Part shown: positions 32,778-42,176 of the stretch, piece after piece | Layout of the letters: each line of letters begins with the position of its first letter | Numbering within the stretch: position 1 is the stretch's first letter | Position numbers and translations under genes: made by a program | Source of the DNA: Myxococcales bacterium | GTDB lineage: Bacteria > Myxococcota_A > Polyangia > Polyangiales > Polyangiaceae | Length of the DNA: 64,000 bases | Direction of reading: 5' to 3' | Assembly: GCA_016703425.1 (NCBI GenBank) | Contig: JADJCA010000012.1 | Span: forward strand, 310,001 to 374,000 | Notes under the pieces: model-generated | What the model was told of the DNA's origin: nothing | The model's database searches: none | What the model saw: only the letters and a program-made list of their open reading frames with translations

Positions 32778-34905
32778 TTACTCGGGGATGGGTTCCGGCA
32801 ACGGCAGGAGGCCGGCGCCCAGCTTGGTTCCGTTCCGAATGAACGTCGTGTCCGGCGAGACGCGAATCTCTTGGGCCACCACCGCCTCGTCGGCCGTCTC
32901 GCGGAGCGTGGCGCCGCCTTGCACGTGCATCGCGATGGCGTTGTCGGAGAACACGCACCGAGAGAGGCGTGCGGTGCCGCCGTTGGCGAGGACGCCGACT
33001 TGTCCGCTCTTCGAGACGTGAACCTCGTCGAAGACGACTTCCGCTGCGGTGTCGATCAGCAGGCCCTGACCCGAGGAGCCGCCTTGCGTCCGCGAGATTG
33101 AGCTCTTCGTAAGGCGAAGCGTCGCTCGCCGCTGTCCGCGAGCGTAGATGGCTGTCAGCGACGACTCGTCGACGGCCGACTCTGCGAGATCGAGCGAGCT
33201 CGCGCTCCCGACGATGATGCCCGCGCCCAGCTCCAAGGGCGCGCCCGGCGCGGTCTTGCGCAAGAGTACGCGGCGGCCCGACACGTTCGCGTTTCGCCCC
33301 AATTGCAGCGCAGCGAGCGTCGCGCCGTCGACCGTGAGCTGGTCCAGCGACGCCGAGCCGTCGACCAACACGACGCCGGAGGCCACGGAGGCGCCCAAGA
33401 AGTCGCTTCGGATAGGCCGAAGGTCGCGGGCTGCGACGCGCTCAACGCTCATGCGCGCGTTGCCACTGACCGCCATGGCAGCGGCCCAGGCTCCACTCAC
33501 GAACGAGCGGCGAACTTCTCCCGCCGCGCCCCCCGTGAAGGAGGATGCCCATCCCGCTCCCTGCGTCCTCGAGAAAGGAGGCGCGGAAGATCGCTGGCGC
33601 CGTGGCCGCTGGCCCGCGTGTCGACGTGTCTTCGACGACGAGCGTCGACCCGGCACCCTTGGCCTCGGCGCTCACGCTTTCCGCGTTGGCGATCGTCGAC
33701 GACCGCACGACGACGTGCCCGCCCGCGAAGGCGAGGACTCCGTGACCGTACGCTAAGGTGTCACGGCGCTTCACGTTGCGAACGATGCAGCCCTCTAGCT
33801 CGACGGTGCCGCTGGATGTCGCCGTCGCGGCGGCGTCGCCTTCGAGGTCGCCCAGCAGGCTCCGCTCGATCACGATCTTTGCGTTGTCGGCGGCGTACGC
33901 CCCGGCTCCACGACTCGCCTTGGTCGTCGCGACCTGCCCGCCGACGTGTGAACGACGCATCGTGACGAGCGTCCCTTCGCTTGCCGCGTACACACCGACG
34001 GCGCCGCCCACGAGGTCGGCTTCGTCGAGTGTGACCGAGCTCCCCACGCCCGCAGCGACGCCAAAGCCCTGCTCGCCCCCTGAGAGCGCGTGGGGGGCAA
34101 TAACCTTCACGCGTCGCGCCGTGAGCCTCGAGCGCTCTACAAAGAAGCCTGCGCCCACAGGGCCGTCGACGATGACGTCGTTGACCGTCGCGCTCGCCGA
34201 GCCGACCAACGTGATGGGGTTTTGGTGACCACGCACGGTAAAGCCGGAGAGGCTCACGTCCGAAGTCCCCCGTACGCGGAACGCCGCGTCCGAGGTGGTC
34301 GTCTCCGACTTGTCGAAGACCACCTTCGCGGCGCACCGACCGATGATCGTCAGCGGCTTGTCGATGGTCACGTGGGCTCCGTAGGTGCCCTCGGCGACGG
34401 CGATCACGGAGCCCGCCGGGGCCGCGGCAACGGCCTCGTTGAAGCCGCGCTTGTGGGTGGCGTCGACAGCGGCCAGCGGCAACGACGCGTCGACGAACAT
34501 GGTGGCCGCCGCCGGCGGGAAGGGCGCGTCGCAATCGCCGATCGGTCGGCAGGCGCCGGACGTGATGTCGCTCCGCGACGTGACGTCGCAAGGCGGAGAG
34601 GGCGGCGCGGCGCACCCGACGCCGGATGCGTCACGCTCGAAGCCGTCGGCGCAGGACTTGGCGCCCACCTCCGCGCATCGCTCGTCGCCGATGAACGAGG
34701 CCGTGCCAGCGGGGCACTCGCCTGGCACTGCGGGCGAGCAAAGGGTGCCATCGACGCGAAAGCCGTCGGGGCAGGTGGGGGGCGGCGTGGGGCCCGGCTC
34801 CGCGCCGGCGTCCTGATGGCTGGAGCACCCGATCACCAGAACCGCAAAAATGAAAGCCGACCACCACACGCGGCGTAGCCTGACGCGCGGCGACGGCCTT
34901 CGCAA
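32778..34905 (-). pseudogene. Beta-helix surface lipoprotein, frameshifted at a G6 run
   Basis: The N-terminal part (TTG 34905, or GTG 34869) has lipobox AVLVIGC and Cys-rich linkers (TCPDGFRVDGTLCSPAVPGE). It is followed by right-handed beta-helix repeats of the pectate-lyase type (GTYGAHVTIDKPLTIIGRCA, SDVSLSGFTVRG, GHVVVRSSTIANAES). At a run of six C on the plus strand (33529-33534) this frame turns into nonsense and ends at 33442. The next frame continues the same repeats (GGAAGEVRRSFVSGAWAAAM, ASLDQLTVDGATLAALQLG, TARLSRCVFSDNAIAMHVQG) to 32778. Removing one base from the run restores a protein of about 708 residues. It is an authentic switch or mutation, or a homopolymer error. The substrate, if any, is unknown. 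Confidence 0.8.
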
Positions 34906-34971
34906 GCGCCGGCGCTGAGCCTCCCGTGTTGGCGACCCCGTCGCCGCGAAGATAGGTAGTCTATTTTATCC

Positions 34972-35463
34972 ATGTTCGCCCGGACCACGGCCGCGCTTCT
35001 CCTGCCTCTCGTTGTCCTGCATGGGGTCGTCGCGCACGGCACGGCGTTGGCGGCGGAGCCCGCCGCGCCGGCGCTCGCGCCTGCGCGTAACGTAGCCCTC
35101 GACTTCTTCTTCGCCGCCGGGACCACGGCCGCGCTCTCTCCCCTCGTGCTCACCGGGAGCCGCGCCCTCGGGCAAGCCACGCCGACCCTGCTCACGTCGG
35201 CGCTCCCGGCTCTTCTCGTGGCGGTAGCTGCCCCTCCCGCTGTCGCGACGGCGGCCGTCGCGCATCGGCGAAGAAAGGACGACGTGCCGACGCGCCTTTG
35301 GCCCGTCTACCTCGCCGCCCTCGGAACGCAGCTCTTGCTCTACTCAGGTTTCGTGGCCGCCGGCGGATGGGTGAAACGCGAGAAGGACCTCCTCGGTCTC
35401 TCGCTGGCGCAGGGCATCCTCGTCGGCACAGCCGCCACGGTCGCCGCGGAGGTTTCGTTTTGA
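34972..35463 (+). CDS. Small integral membrane protein
   Basis: 163 residues. After an N-terminal signal or anchor (MFARTTAALLLPLVVLHGVV) come three or four hydrophobic segments (FFFAAGTTAALSPLVLTGS, ALPALLVAVAAPPAVATAAV, LWPVYLAALGTQLLLYSGFV, LSLAQGILVGTAATVAAEV) separated by a basic loop. No family is recognised. Its TGA overlaps the TTG start of the serine hydrolase (TTGA), so the two are translationally coupled. Confidence 0.7.
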   Translation: MFARTTAALLLPLVVLHGVVAHGTALAAEPAAPALAPARNVALDFFFAAGTTAALSPLVLTGSRALGQATPTLLTSALPALLVAVAAPPAVATAAVAHRRRKDDVPTRLWPVYLAALGTQLLLYSGFVAAGGWVKREKDLLGLSLAQGILVGTAATVAAEVSF

Positions 35464-36599
35464 CCGCGCGGACCCCCGCGCTTGTCGCGCTCCTGTTCGG
35501 CATGGCCCTTTCGCCTTTGGCTCGCGCCGCGTGCACGACACGGCCCTCGCCGACGCTCGAGTTTGCGCGCCGCACTGACGAGGTCCGCGCCCTGCTTCCC
35601 GAGCGCGTTCGAGCGCTCGAAGCCGCGCTCTTCGCTCCCGAGCGCGGGCGCGACGCGCCCCGCACCGACGCGCTCATCGTCGTGCACCAGGGGGCCATCT
35701 TCTACGAACGGTACGGGCGCGGGTACTCGCGGACGATGCCGCACCTCGGCTGGAGCGTGACCAAGAGCGTCACCAACTTGCTCACAGGCATCGCCGTGAA
35801 AGAAGGGCGCGCGGCCCTGAGTGACTCGGTGTGCCGGCACCTGCCATGGGCGCCAGCGTCGCGCTGCGGCATCACCGTCCAGCACCTGCTCGAGTTCGCG
35901 TCCGGCATCGATTGGCTCGAAGAGTATGAGAGCGCGTCGCTTCAAGACTCGAGCGTCATCGCCATGCTCTTCGGCGAAGGGCACAAGGACATGGCCCGGT
36001 TCGTCCTGGAGCAGGAGACGCGCGATCCTCCGGGCACGAGCTACGAATATTCGACCGGTGAGTCGGTGCTCTTGGGCGCCGTCATCGACGCGGCCATGAC
36101 GCCCGCACACGGGGCCGACTATCCGTGGAAGCTCTTGTTTGACCCGCTTGGTGTGACGACGGCGACGCTCGAGGTCGACGCCGCCGGCCGCCACGTCGGA
36201 GGCGCGTATTTCTACGCGTCGCCGGAGGACTGGGCGCGCCTTGGCGTCTTCCTGCTCGACGACGGTTGCTGGGAGGGCAAGCGGCTCTTGCCCGACGGGT
36301 GGGTCTCGGCGTCGACGACCGTGAGCGAGCCCTTCCTGCGGAAGCGCGTGGGCGACCTGCCGGAGGACGAACAAGGGCGCCAGTTCTGGTTGAACCGTGT
36401 TGTGCCGGGCATTCGCGATCGGCGGCCCTGGCCCGACATGCCGGAGGACACCTTCTCCGCCATCGGGCACTGGGGGCAGTTCATCACCGTCGTGCCTTCG
36501 AAAGATCTCGTCATCGTCCGCGCCGGCGACGATCGCGACCAGAGCTTCGACACCAACCGCTTCATGGCGCTCGCCATGGCGCTCACGGGTGAGCCGTGA
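35460..36599 (+). CDS. Exported serine hydrolase of the beta-lactamase class C / CubicO type
   Basis: 379 residues from TTG 35460, giving signal peptide PALVALLFGMALSPLARAAC. The SxxK nucleophile motif is SVTK in GWSVTKSVTNLL. A Tyr-containing second motif lies in YEYSTGESVLLG, and the third box is GHWGQF near the C-terminus. The family includes esterases, D-aminopeptidases and beta-lactamases; which applies here is unknown. The start overlaps the membrane-protein stop by 3 bases. The next gene begins GTGA over this stop, so all three form one tightly coupled operon. Confidence 0.88.
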   Translation: MTARTPALVALLFGMALSPLARAACTTRPSPTLEFARRTDEVRALLPERVRALEAALFAPERGRDAPRTDALIVVHQGAIFYERYGRGYSRTMPHLGWSVTKSVTNLLTGIAVKEGRAALSDSVCRHLPWAPASRCGITVQHLLEFASGIDWLEEYESASLQDSSVIAMLFGEGHKDMARFVLEQETRDPPGTSYEYSTGESVLLGAVIDAAMTPAHGADYPWKLLFDPLGVTTATLEVDAAGRHVGGAYFYASPEDWARLGVFLLDDGCWEGKRLLPDGWVSASTTVSEPFLRKRVGDLPEDEQGRQFWLNRVVPGIRDRRPWPDMPEDTFSAIGHWGQFITVVPSKDLVIVRAGDDRDQSFDTNRFMALAMALTGEP

Positions 36600-36898
36600 G
36601 GTTCGTTGGCGTGGGAGGGGCGGCCCTCGTCGCCGTTGCGGCCTTCTTGAGCGGTTGTCCCCGCTACAAGGACAACGATCTGAAGCTGCTCGTGGGGTAC
36701 ACGGCCAAGAAGATGTGCTCGTGCACCTTCGTCATCGGCCAAACAGAAGAGTTCTGCCTCGAGTGGTCACGCGTCGATCCCGATGTGAAGACCGTGTCGA
36801 TCGACCGACGAAGCGGCGTCGTGGAGACGCAGACCATGGGCCTCGTGGGCGCCCGCGCGCGGTTCTTGGACAAGCGTCGCGGGTGCGTTCTGGAGTGA
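36596..36898 (+). CDS. Small Cys-containing lipoprotein coupled to the serine hydrolase
   Basis: 100 residues, GTG start overlapping the hydrolase stop (GTGA). Lipobox FLSGC is followed by PRYKDNDLKLLVGYTAKKMC, SCTFVIGQTEEFCLEW and FLDKRRGCVLE. The TAKKMCSCxFV...C...GCVLE pattern recalls a small domain found beside or fused to serine hydrolases in other proteobacteria, which I cannot name. Four to five conserved Cys suggest disulfides in the periplasm. It probably assists or anchors the hydrolase. Confidence 0.78.
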   Translation: MRFVGVGGAALVAVAAFLSGCPRYKDNDLKLLVGYTAKKMCSCTFVIGQTEEFCLEWSRVDPDVKTVSIDRRSGVVETQTMGLVGARARFLDKRRGCVLE

Positions 36899-36915
36899 GC
36901 CTCTCGTTGGCCAAG

Positions 36916-37755
36916 CTAGTGGGGTGTTAGGACGACGTTGTCGTAGTGAATCGTTCGGTCTTGCGTCGCCGCGTCTTCGCACGACATGCCCAGGGTGAAG
37001 CGCGCCTGTGCGAAGGTCACGGCGCACGGACTGACGTTCAAGGTCTTGCTCGCGCTCCCAATGGAAACCGTCACCGAGCCCTTGAGGTCCACGTCGAAGG
37101 TTAGGTGAGACCACTGCTGCGGGGCGAAGGGAACCGCGGTCGCCTGGGCCGGCGCTCCCGTGGCGCCCACGTAGACCTCTACGAGCAGGTTCCGAATGTT
37201 GACGAAGATTCCGCACGCGCCGGCGCCGGCTTCGCCCTCGACGGTGAAGAGGCTGACGTCGTCGGCACCCATCATCGGGTAGAAGTCCAGGGCTCCTGCG
37301 AAGGCCGTCTTGCCACTCGCCAGCAGGCTGACGTTGGCTGAGAGACACCCGCTCGCGCCACGGGGAAGGTGGGACGTGAAGCCGTTCGGTGCAGAGACGA
37401 AGTGCTGCGGAGCGAGCTCGCCGACGCCGCCGCGCCTCTCGGTGAGACCGCCGTTCCACCTAGCTGGAAATTCTGGCGCGTCGAAGTCCTCGCAGAAGGG
37501 TTCCGTCTGGCCGGCGCAGAAGTTCTCAGCGGGCGCGCCGTCTCCCGCTGCCTTGATGCCCGCACTATCCGACTCGACGACTCCCCCGTCGGCGCGCGTC
37601 CCGCCGTCGGCGGGGTGGCTATCGACGCCAGCAAGATCGGAGGAATCCACCAGGAGTGAGCACGCCGCGAGCGCGCAGGCGCCGAGCGCGCTTGCGGTCA
37701 CCAAACACGCCCTCACCCAACTTGGCGGTGTAGGCAGGAAGTGAACCCAGCGCAC
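36916..37755 (-). CDS. Lipoprotein with LamG-like C-terminal domain
   Basis: About 279 residues from GTG 37755; further upstream in-frame residues lack signal-peptide character. The signal ends in lipobox ALAAC, then a linker rich in Asp, Gly and Ala. The C-terminal 200 residues have the jelly-roll composition of concanavalin/LamG-like domains (FCEDFDAPEFPARWNGG, FAGALDFYPMMGADDVSLFT, QQWSHLTFDVDLKGSVTVSI, TIHYDNVVLTPH). This suggests extracellular ligand binding without catalysis. The gene is divergent from the intradiol-dioxygenase-like gene. Confidence 0.72.
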   Translation of the reverse strand: MRWVHFLPTPPSWVRACLVTASALGACALAACSLLVDSSDLAGVDSHPADGGTRADGGVVESDSAGIKAAGDGAPAENFCAGQTEPFCEDFDAPEFPARWNGGLTERRGGVGELAPQHFVSAPNGFTSHLPRGASGCLSANVSLLASGKTAFAGALDFYPMMGADDVSLFTVEGEAGAGACGIFVNIRNLLVEVYVGATGAPAQATAVPFAPQQWSHLTFDVDLKGSVTVSIGSASKTLNVSPCAVTFAQARFTLGMSCEDAATQDRTIHYDNVVLTPH

Positions 37756-37897
37756 GTGAGGAGGATAGCGCCGCTTCGCTGCACAAGGGCGGCGGTTGTG
37801 CCAGAGTCGGGCGCAGACCGGGGGGCGCGGGTGATCGCTTTTCGGCACCGTCGTCCACTATGCGACAAGGGTGGGGCACTTCTTCTTCGGAGCGATC

Positions 37898-38779
37898 ATG
37901 ACAAAGCCTGACTTCCGCCTCTTTCCCGTTGGGTCACACACGCTGACGCGCCGCGAAGCTACCAGCGGGGTCCTCGCGGCCATTGGAGGCGCGTTTTTTT
38001 GCGCTTGTTCCTCGAGCTCGACGTCGTCGAGCAATCCAAGCGGCAGCACCGACGCAGGAGCCAACGCGTCACCCTCGGGGGATGCGGCGAGCGTCGCGAC
38101 GGAGAACACGGCGGACAGCGGCGCGTCGCTCTGGGCCAAGGGCGGCACCAAGTCGATGAGCGGCAGCTACCCCGAGCCCTTCCCCACGGCGAGCGCGGCG
38201 TGCGTGGTCGTCGCCACCATGACGGAGGGGCCGTGCACCGAAGCCGTCGATCAGGTGCGCAAGGATGTAAGCGAAGGCGCCCCCGGGATCCCCGTGCGCC
38301 TCGCGCTCAAGGTCGTCGACGCGTCGTGCCAGGCCATCACTGGCGCCAAGGTGAAGATCTGGCACACGCAGATCACCGGCAGCTACTCCGGCGACACGCC
38401 GAACAACGGCATGTGCCTCAAGACGGCGCAAGATGGCCAGCAGCACTCGTTCCGCGGTGTTCAAACAAGCGACGCGAACGGCCGTGTCGACTTCGATACG
38501 TGTTTTCCTGGCTGGTATCCGGGCCGGGCCATTCACATCCACTTCACCGTCTCCCTGGCCGGCAAGTCGCACACTTCGCAGCTCGTCTTTGACCAAGCGC
38601 TCGTCGACGAGATCTTCTCGACGCATGAGGAATACAAGGGGTACGGCCTACCCGACACGACCAACGCGAAGGACAACGTCGTCGGCAACGTCGACCTGCC
38701 CACCTTCACGCTCACCGTGGCGCGGATGGCCGACGGCGCGATGCTCGCGGCGAAGGAGCTCGTGGTCAGCGTCGCCTGA
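37898..38779 (+). CDS. Intradiol ring-cleavage dioxygenase-like Tat lipoprotein
   Basis: 293 residues from ATG 37898, which has GGAG 5 bases upstream. The N-terminus HTLTRREATSGVLAAIGG followed by AFFCAC is a twin-arginine signal with a lipobox, so the protein is exported folded and lipidated. The core MTEGPCTE, GIPVRLALKVVDASCQAITG, AKVKIWHTQITGSYSG and FPGWYPGRAIHIHF matches intradiol dioxygenases. The last segment holds the Tyr and two His iron ligands, and GSYSG may hold the other Tyr. Known members cleave catechols with Fe(III), and secreted ones act on aromatic polymers' fragments. The substrate here is unknown. The gene is convergent with the alpha-amylase, 8 bases apart. Confidence 0.87.
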   Translation: MTKPDFRLFPVGSHTLTRREATSGVLAAIGGAFFCACSSSSTSSSNPSGSTDAGANASPSGDAASVATENTADSGASLWAKGGTKSMSGSYPEPFPTASAACVVVATMTEGPCTEAVDQVRKDVSEGAPGIPVRLALKVVDASCQAITGAKVKIWHTQITGSYSGDTPNNGMCLKTAQDGQQHSFRGVQTSDANGRVDFDTCFPGWYPGRAIHIHFTVSLAGKSHTSQLVFDQALVDEIFSTHEEYKGYGLPDTTNAKDNVVGNVDLPTFTLTVARMADGAMLAAKELVVSVA

Positions 38780-38787
38780 ATCGCACC

Positions 38788-40650
38788 CTAACGAACGCGG
38801 TCCGAGTCGGGGACCAAGATCATCGCGCTCTGCGGCGGCACCGTGACGTCGAGCGTTTGGTCGCCTTTCACGACGACCTCGGTGGCTTCGGGCCCGAGGA
38901 CGTCGACGAGCTTGGTGCCGGCTCGGATGGCCGTCCGCAGCACTTTCGCGGGCGGTCCGCCGCTTCCGGGCGCGCTCGGGTGGCGGGCGTTGGTGTTTAG
39001 GATCACCACCACCACGGCGCCGTCTTCGGTCTTGCGTTCGAAGGCGAAGAGCCCCGCGTCCCGCTCTTCACCGACCGCAGACGTGGCGTAGCGGAGCTCC
39101 AGATCCCCTCGCCGAAGTGGCGCGTACGCGCGCCGCAACCGTGCGAGCTTCGCCATGTGTCGGAAGGTGTCGCCGCTCGTGGGAAAGCCCGTGTCCCAGA
39201 GCACCTCACGGTTCGCCGGATCGTTGCCGCCCTTGAAGTCTTGCTCCGTGCCGTAATAGACGCAGGGCATGCCCTCTTCCGTGTAGAGGAGCGTAAGCGC
39301 GTTTCGAAGCGCCGCCGTGTCGCCAGCGGCGTCGAAGAGGAAGCGCGGCCGATCGTGGTTGTCCAAGAAGTTCACGAGGGCCTTCGTCGGCGGCACGCCG
39401 ATGCCGTTCTCCTGTGGCTCGGTGCCGTAGTTCTTCGGTCGCTCGGCCCAGAGATCGGCGATCTGCTGGGTGCCCTTTTGCGCCTTGGCGTCATGCGCCA
39501 GCTGAAACACGTCGCGGTAGACGGAGAAATGCTGGGAGAAATAGAACGCCGAGTCGAGCTCGCCGGGCTTGGTGTAGCTGCCGATGAGCGAGTCTTTGCC
39601 ATCGAAGATCTCCCCGAACATCAGGAAGTTCTTCTTGCCCTGCCGGGCGAGGCGCTCGCGAACGTTGCGCGTGAAGACCTGCCAGAACTCGTGCTCCACG
39701 TGCTTGACGGTGTCGATGCGGAAGCCATCGAAGTCGACCTCCTCGACCCAATGCGCGAAGACGTCGACGAGCGTCTCACGCACCTTGGGGAGCTCCGTGG
39801 CCAGGTCTTTCAGGCCCCCCGGGAAGTCACCGAGCATCACCTGCTGATCGTTGTCGTAGTTCGTGATGCGGCCCATGCCGTGGTACGCCGACGCCTCGCC
39901 GAGGATGCCCGGCTTGGGCGGCGTCCGGTGGATCGCCGGCACGTCGAAGAAGATGAGCGGCGCGCGCCCCGCGAGGCCCAACGACGTGGACGCTTGAATG
40001 CCTCGCGGATCGAAGTCCGGATCGAACTCGGTAACTCGCTCGACGGGCGAGGTCCCGCCGGTGCCGCCGGTTTGGATGTCGGCCTTCCCGTTCATGTTCA
40101 TGTCGTAGAAGAAGACCTGCCCCATGTGGTTGGTGACCACGTCGAGGATGCGCTTCATGCCGTTCTCGTGGAGGCGCTTCGAGAGCGAGCGCAAGGTCAC
40201 GATGTCGCCGAAGTGCGGGTTCACCTCGGTCAAGTCTTGCGCCCAATAGCCGTGGTAAGCGTCGACGTCGGCGTCGGTCTCGACGTTCTTGACGATCGGC
40301 GAGATCCACACCGTCGTGATGCCGAGTTCCTTTAAGTACGGGATGCGGTTCTCGAGGCCGCGCCAGTCGCCGCCTTGGTAGCGAGCCAAGGCGCCAACGC
40401 CCGGCCGCCGCTGCACGCCAAAGTCGTTGTTCGGATCGCCGTTGTCGAAGCGGTCGACGAGGACTTGGTAGAGGACCTCGTCGCGCCAGTCTTGAACGTG
40501 CGTTGCCATGGCCTTGCTGGTGGCTTCCGGCGGGAGCTCGACGCAGCCTGGCGCCGCTAGCGCGAGCGAGAGCGCTGCGAGGGCGGCGGCGGAGCGGAGT
40601 GGCGCAAAGGGGCTCTTGCGAAGGGATAGACGATGGGCCATGGCGCTCAC
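38788..40650 (-). CDS. Alpha-amylase family (GH13) lipoprotein
   Basis: 620 residues from GTG 40650, which overlaps the porin stop as GTGA; ATG 40641 is an alternative. Lipobox ALAAPGC places it on the envelope surface. The GH13 barrel shows VLYQVLVDRFDNGDPNND, DVVTNHMGQ, the nucleophile Asp in GFRIDTVKH (about residue 310), the acid/base Glu in FLMFGEIFDG (about 345) and the third Asp in LDNHDRPRF (about 432). It hydrolyses alpha-1,4-glucans such as starch and maltodextrins. Coupled translation with the maltoporin-like gene upstream shows a degradation-plus-uptake pair. Confidence 0.93.
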   Translation of the reverse strand: MSAMAHRLSLRKSPFAPLRSAAALAALSLALAAPGCVELPPEATSKAMATHVQDWRDEVLYQVLVDRFDNGDPNNDFGVQRRPGVGALARYQGGDWRGLENRIPYLKELGITTVWISPIVKNVETDADVDAYHGYWAQDLTEVNPHFGDIVTLRSLSKRLHENGMKRILDVVTNHMGQVFFYDMNMNGKADIQTGGTGGTSPVERVTEFDPDFDPRGIQASTSLGLAGRAPLIFFDVPAIHRTPPKPGILGEASAYHGMGRITNYDNDQQVMLGDFPGGLKDLATELPKVRETLVDVFAHWVEEVDFDGFRIDTVKHVEHEFWQVFTRNVRERLARQGKKNFLMFGEIFDGKDSLIGSYTKPGELDSAFYFSQHFSVYRDVFQLAHDAKAQKGTQQIADLWAERPKNYGTEPQENGIGVPPTKALVNFLDNHDRPRFLFDAAGDTAALRNALTLLYTEEGMPCVYYGTEQDFKGGNDPANREVLWDTGFPTSGDTFRHMAKLARLRRAYAPLRRGDLELRYATSAVGEERDAGLFAFERKTEDGAVVVVILNTNARHPSAPGSGGPPAKVLRTAIRAGTKLVDVLGPEATEVVVKGDQTLDVTVPPQSAMILVPDSDRVR

Positions 40651-42176
40651 GGATAAGACGAGGAGTTGAACCACCACTCGACGGTCAGGCCCGCGTAGTG
40701 CTCGAGGCGTCGCTCTCGAAATCGATCGCCTTCGGGATAAAGCGCACGGGCTCCGCCGTCGCGGGCTGTCGCGAGGTAAACAAGGCCGATGATGGGGCGC
40801 TTGAACGTGCCGCGACCGGCCGGCGAGAAGTAGGGCAAGACGCCGCCGCGGACGAGCGTCGCCGTGAGCGGTCCGTCGCCCTCCGGCGAGAGCACGGCGT
40901 AGCGACGCGCTTGGATGCTTCCCTCGAGGGAGAGGCCGAAGTGCTCCGCGAAGAACCAAGACGGGCGCACGATGGCGACGGCCTCGTCGTATTTCGAGAA
41001 TGTCGTAGGCGAAGGGCCAGCGTCGCGGAACCAACGGAAGAGCGCTGCGCCGTTGACGCCGAAGGCGCCGCCCTCGACGTTTCCGGAGAGCACCACGCGC
41101 GTCTCCGACGCGCCCTGCGTCGTGCGCTCGAGGGAAAACGTGTCGGGTGTCGCCAAGGGGTCGTAGGCGGCGAGGCCCTGCGCGTGTCGCAAGACGAGCG
41201 AGGCGTGCGTGTCGCGCTGGCCCGTGAAGAACGTGAGCTGGCTCCCGAGCATCCAGCCGGTGTCGCTCGGCAACGATACGTCCTGGTTCGTGTTCGTGTC
41301 GCGGCGCGCACCGGCGGAGACTTGGTGCGCCTCGCCGTAGCCGATGGCCTTGAAGCCAGCCTTCTCCATTCCGCGGAAATAGGTGCGATCCGCGCCGTTG
41401 CGGAAGAACTGCGTGACCTTTAGCGTCTCGATGGTTCGGGGACGATCGAGGTAGGTGATCGATTGCGCGCCGACGCCGAAGGGGGCCGTCGCCGGGATCT
41501 CCTGCGACTGATAGAGCGTGTCCAAGCGCGACATGCCCGCGTGCAGCGCCACCTGCGTGTCGGTCGCCTCGAAGGTCTTGCCGATGCCGCCGCCGACGGT
41601 GTTCTGGTTGTCGAGCGGCCACAGGTTGAGGAGGTACACGTCGTCGCCGCGGACCATGCGGACGCCGCCCCAGATCGTGACGCCGTGGAGCTGCCCTTGC
41701 GCGTAGAGCTGCCGGACGGCGATGGTCGTGTCGAGCTTGCCGCTGAAATGAAAGAACGGTGGCAGGAGCGCGAGCGTGGAGACGACGCGTGTGGCGACGC
41801 CGCCGGGCAAGGTGTCCTCGCGGCGTAGCTCCAGCTCGGCGTAGCTCTCCTCGTCGAGGCGCGAGCCAAAGGCGACGACGTCAGCGCCGCGTCCCGTGCC
41901 GCCGCGCAGATCGCTGGCGACGTTGACGCGACCGTAGGAGCCAAACTCGAAGCGTCCACGGGACGCGTCGCGCTCCGCAGGAGCTTCTGTTTCGGCCTTC
42001 TTGGGTGCGGCCACGGGCTCAGCGATCGCTGTGGCCGGCGTGGGTGCGGGCGTGGTGGCCTCGTGAGCGACGGGAGCAGGCTCGCCATCGGCTCGCGCCG
42101 CGCGGCTCGCTCCAAGGGTTGCCAGGACGACAAGCCAGGAAGAGGCCGGGGGCAGCTTTTTTCGTGCGGCGCGCAT
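40647..42176 (-). CDS. Maltoporin (LamB)-like outer-membrane porin
   Basis: 509 residues. A Sec signal peptide (SSWLVVLATLGASRAARA) is followed by an Ala/Pro/Glu-rich periplasmic linker. The barrel starts at FEFGSYGRVNVASDLRGGTG, with LDEESYAELELRRED and TIWGGVRMVRGDDVYLLN typical of the LamB/SusX-type maltoporins. The protein ends in alternating strand residues with WWFN near the C-terminus, as expected for BAM-inserted barrels. It should admit maltodextrins. It is the first gene of an operon with the alpha-amylase (GTGA overlap). The 335-base gap upstream separates it from the divergent double-glycine-leader gene. Confidence 0.85.
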   Translation of the reverse strand: MRAARKKLPPASSWLVVLATLGASRAARADGEPAPVAHEATTPAPTPATAIAEPVAAPKKAETEAPAERDASRGRFEFGSYGRVNVASDLRGGTGRGADVVAFGSRLDEESYAELELRREDTLPGGVATRVVSTLALLPPFFHFSGKLDTTIAVRQLYAQGQLHGVTIWGGVRMVRGDDVYLLNLWPLDNQNTVGGGIGKTFEATDTQVALHAGMSRLDTLYQSQEIPATAPFGVGAQSITYLDRPRTIETLKVTQFFRNGADRTYFRGMEKAGFKAIGYGEAHQVSAGARRDTNTNQDVSLPSDTGWMLGSQLTFFTGQRDTHASLVLRHAQGLAAYDPLATPDTFSLERTTQGASETRVVLSGNVEGGAFGVNGAALFRWFRDAGPSPTTFSKYDEAVAIVRPSWFFAEHFGLSLEGSIQARRYAVLSPEGDGPLTATLVRGGVLPYFSPAGRGTFKRPIIGLVYLATARDGGARALYPEGDRFRERRLEHYAGLTVEWWFNSSSYP

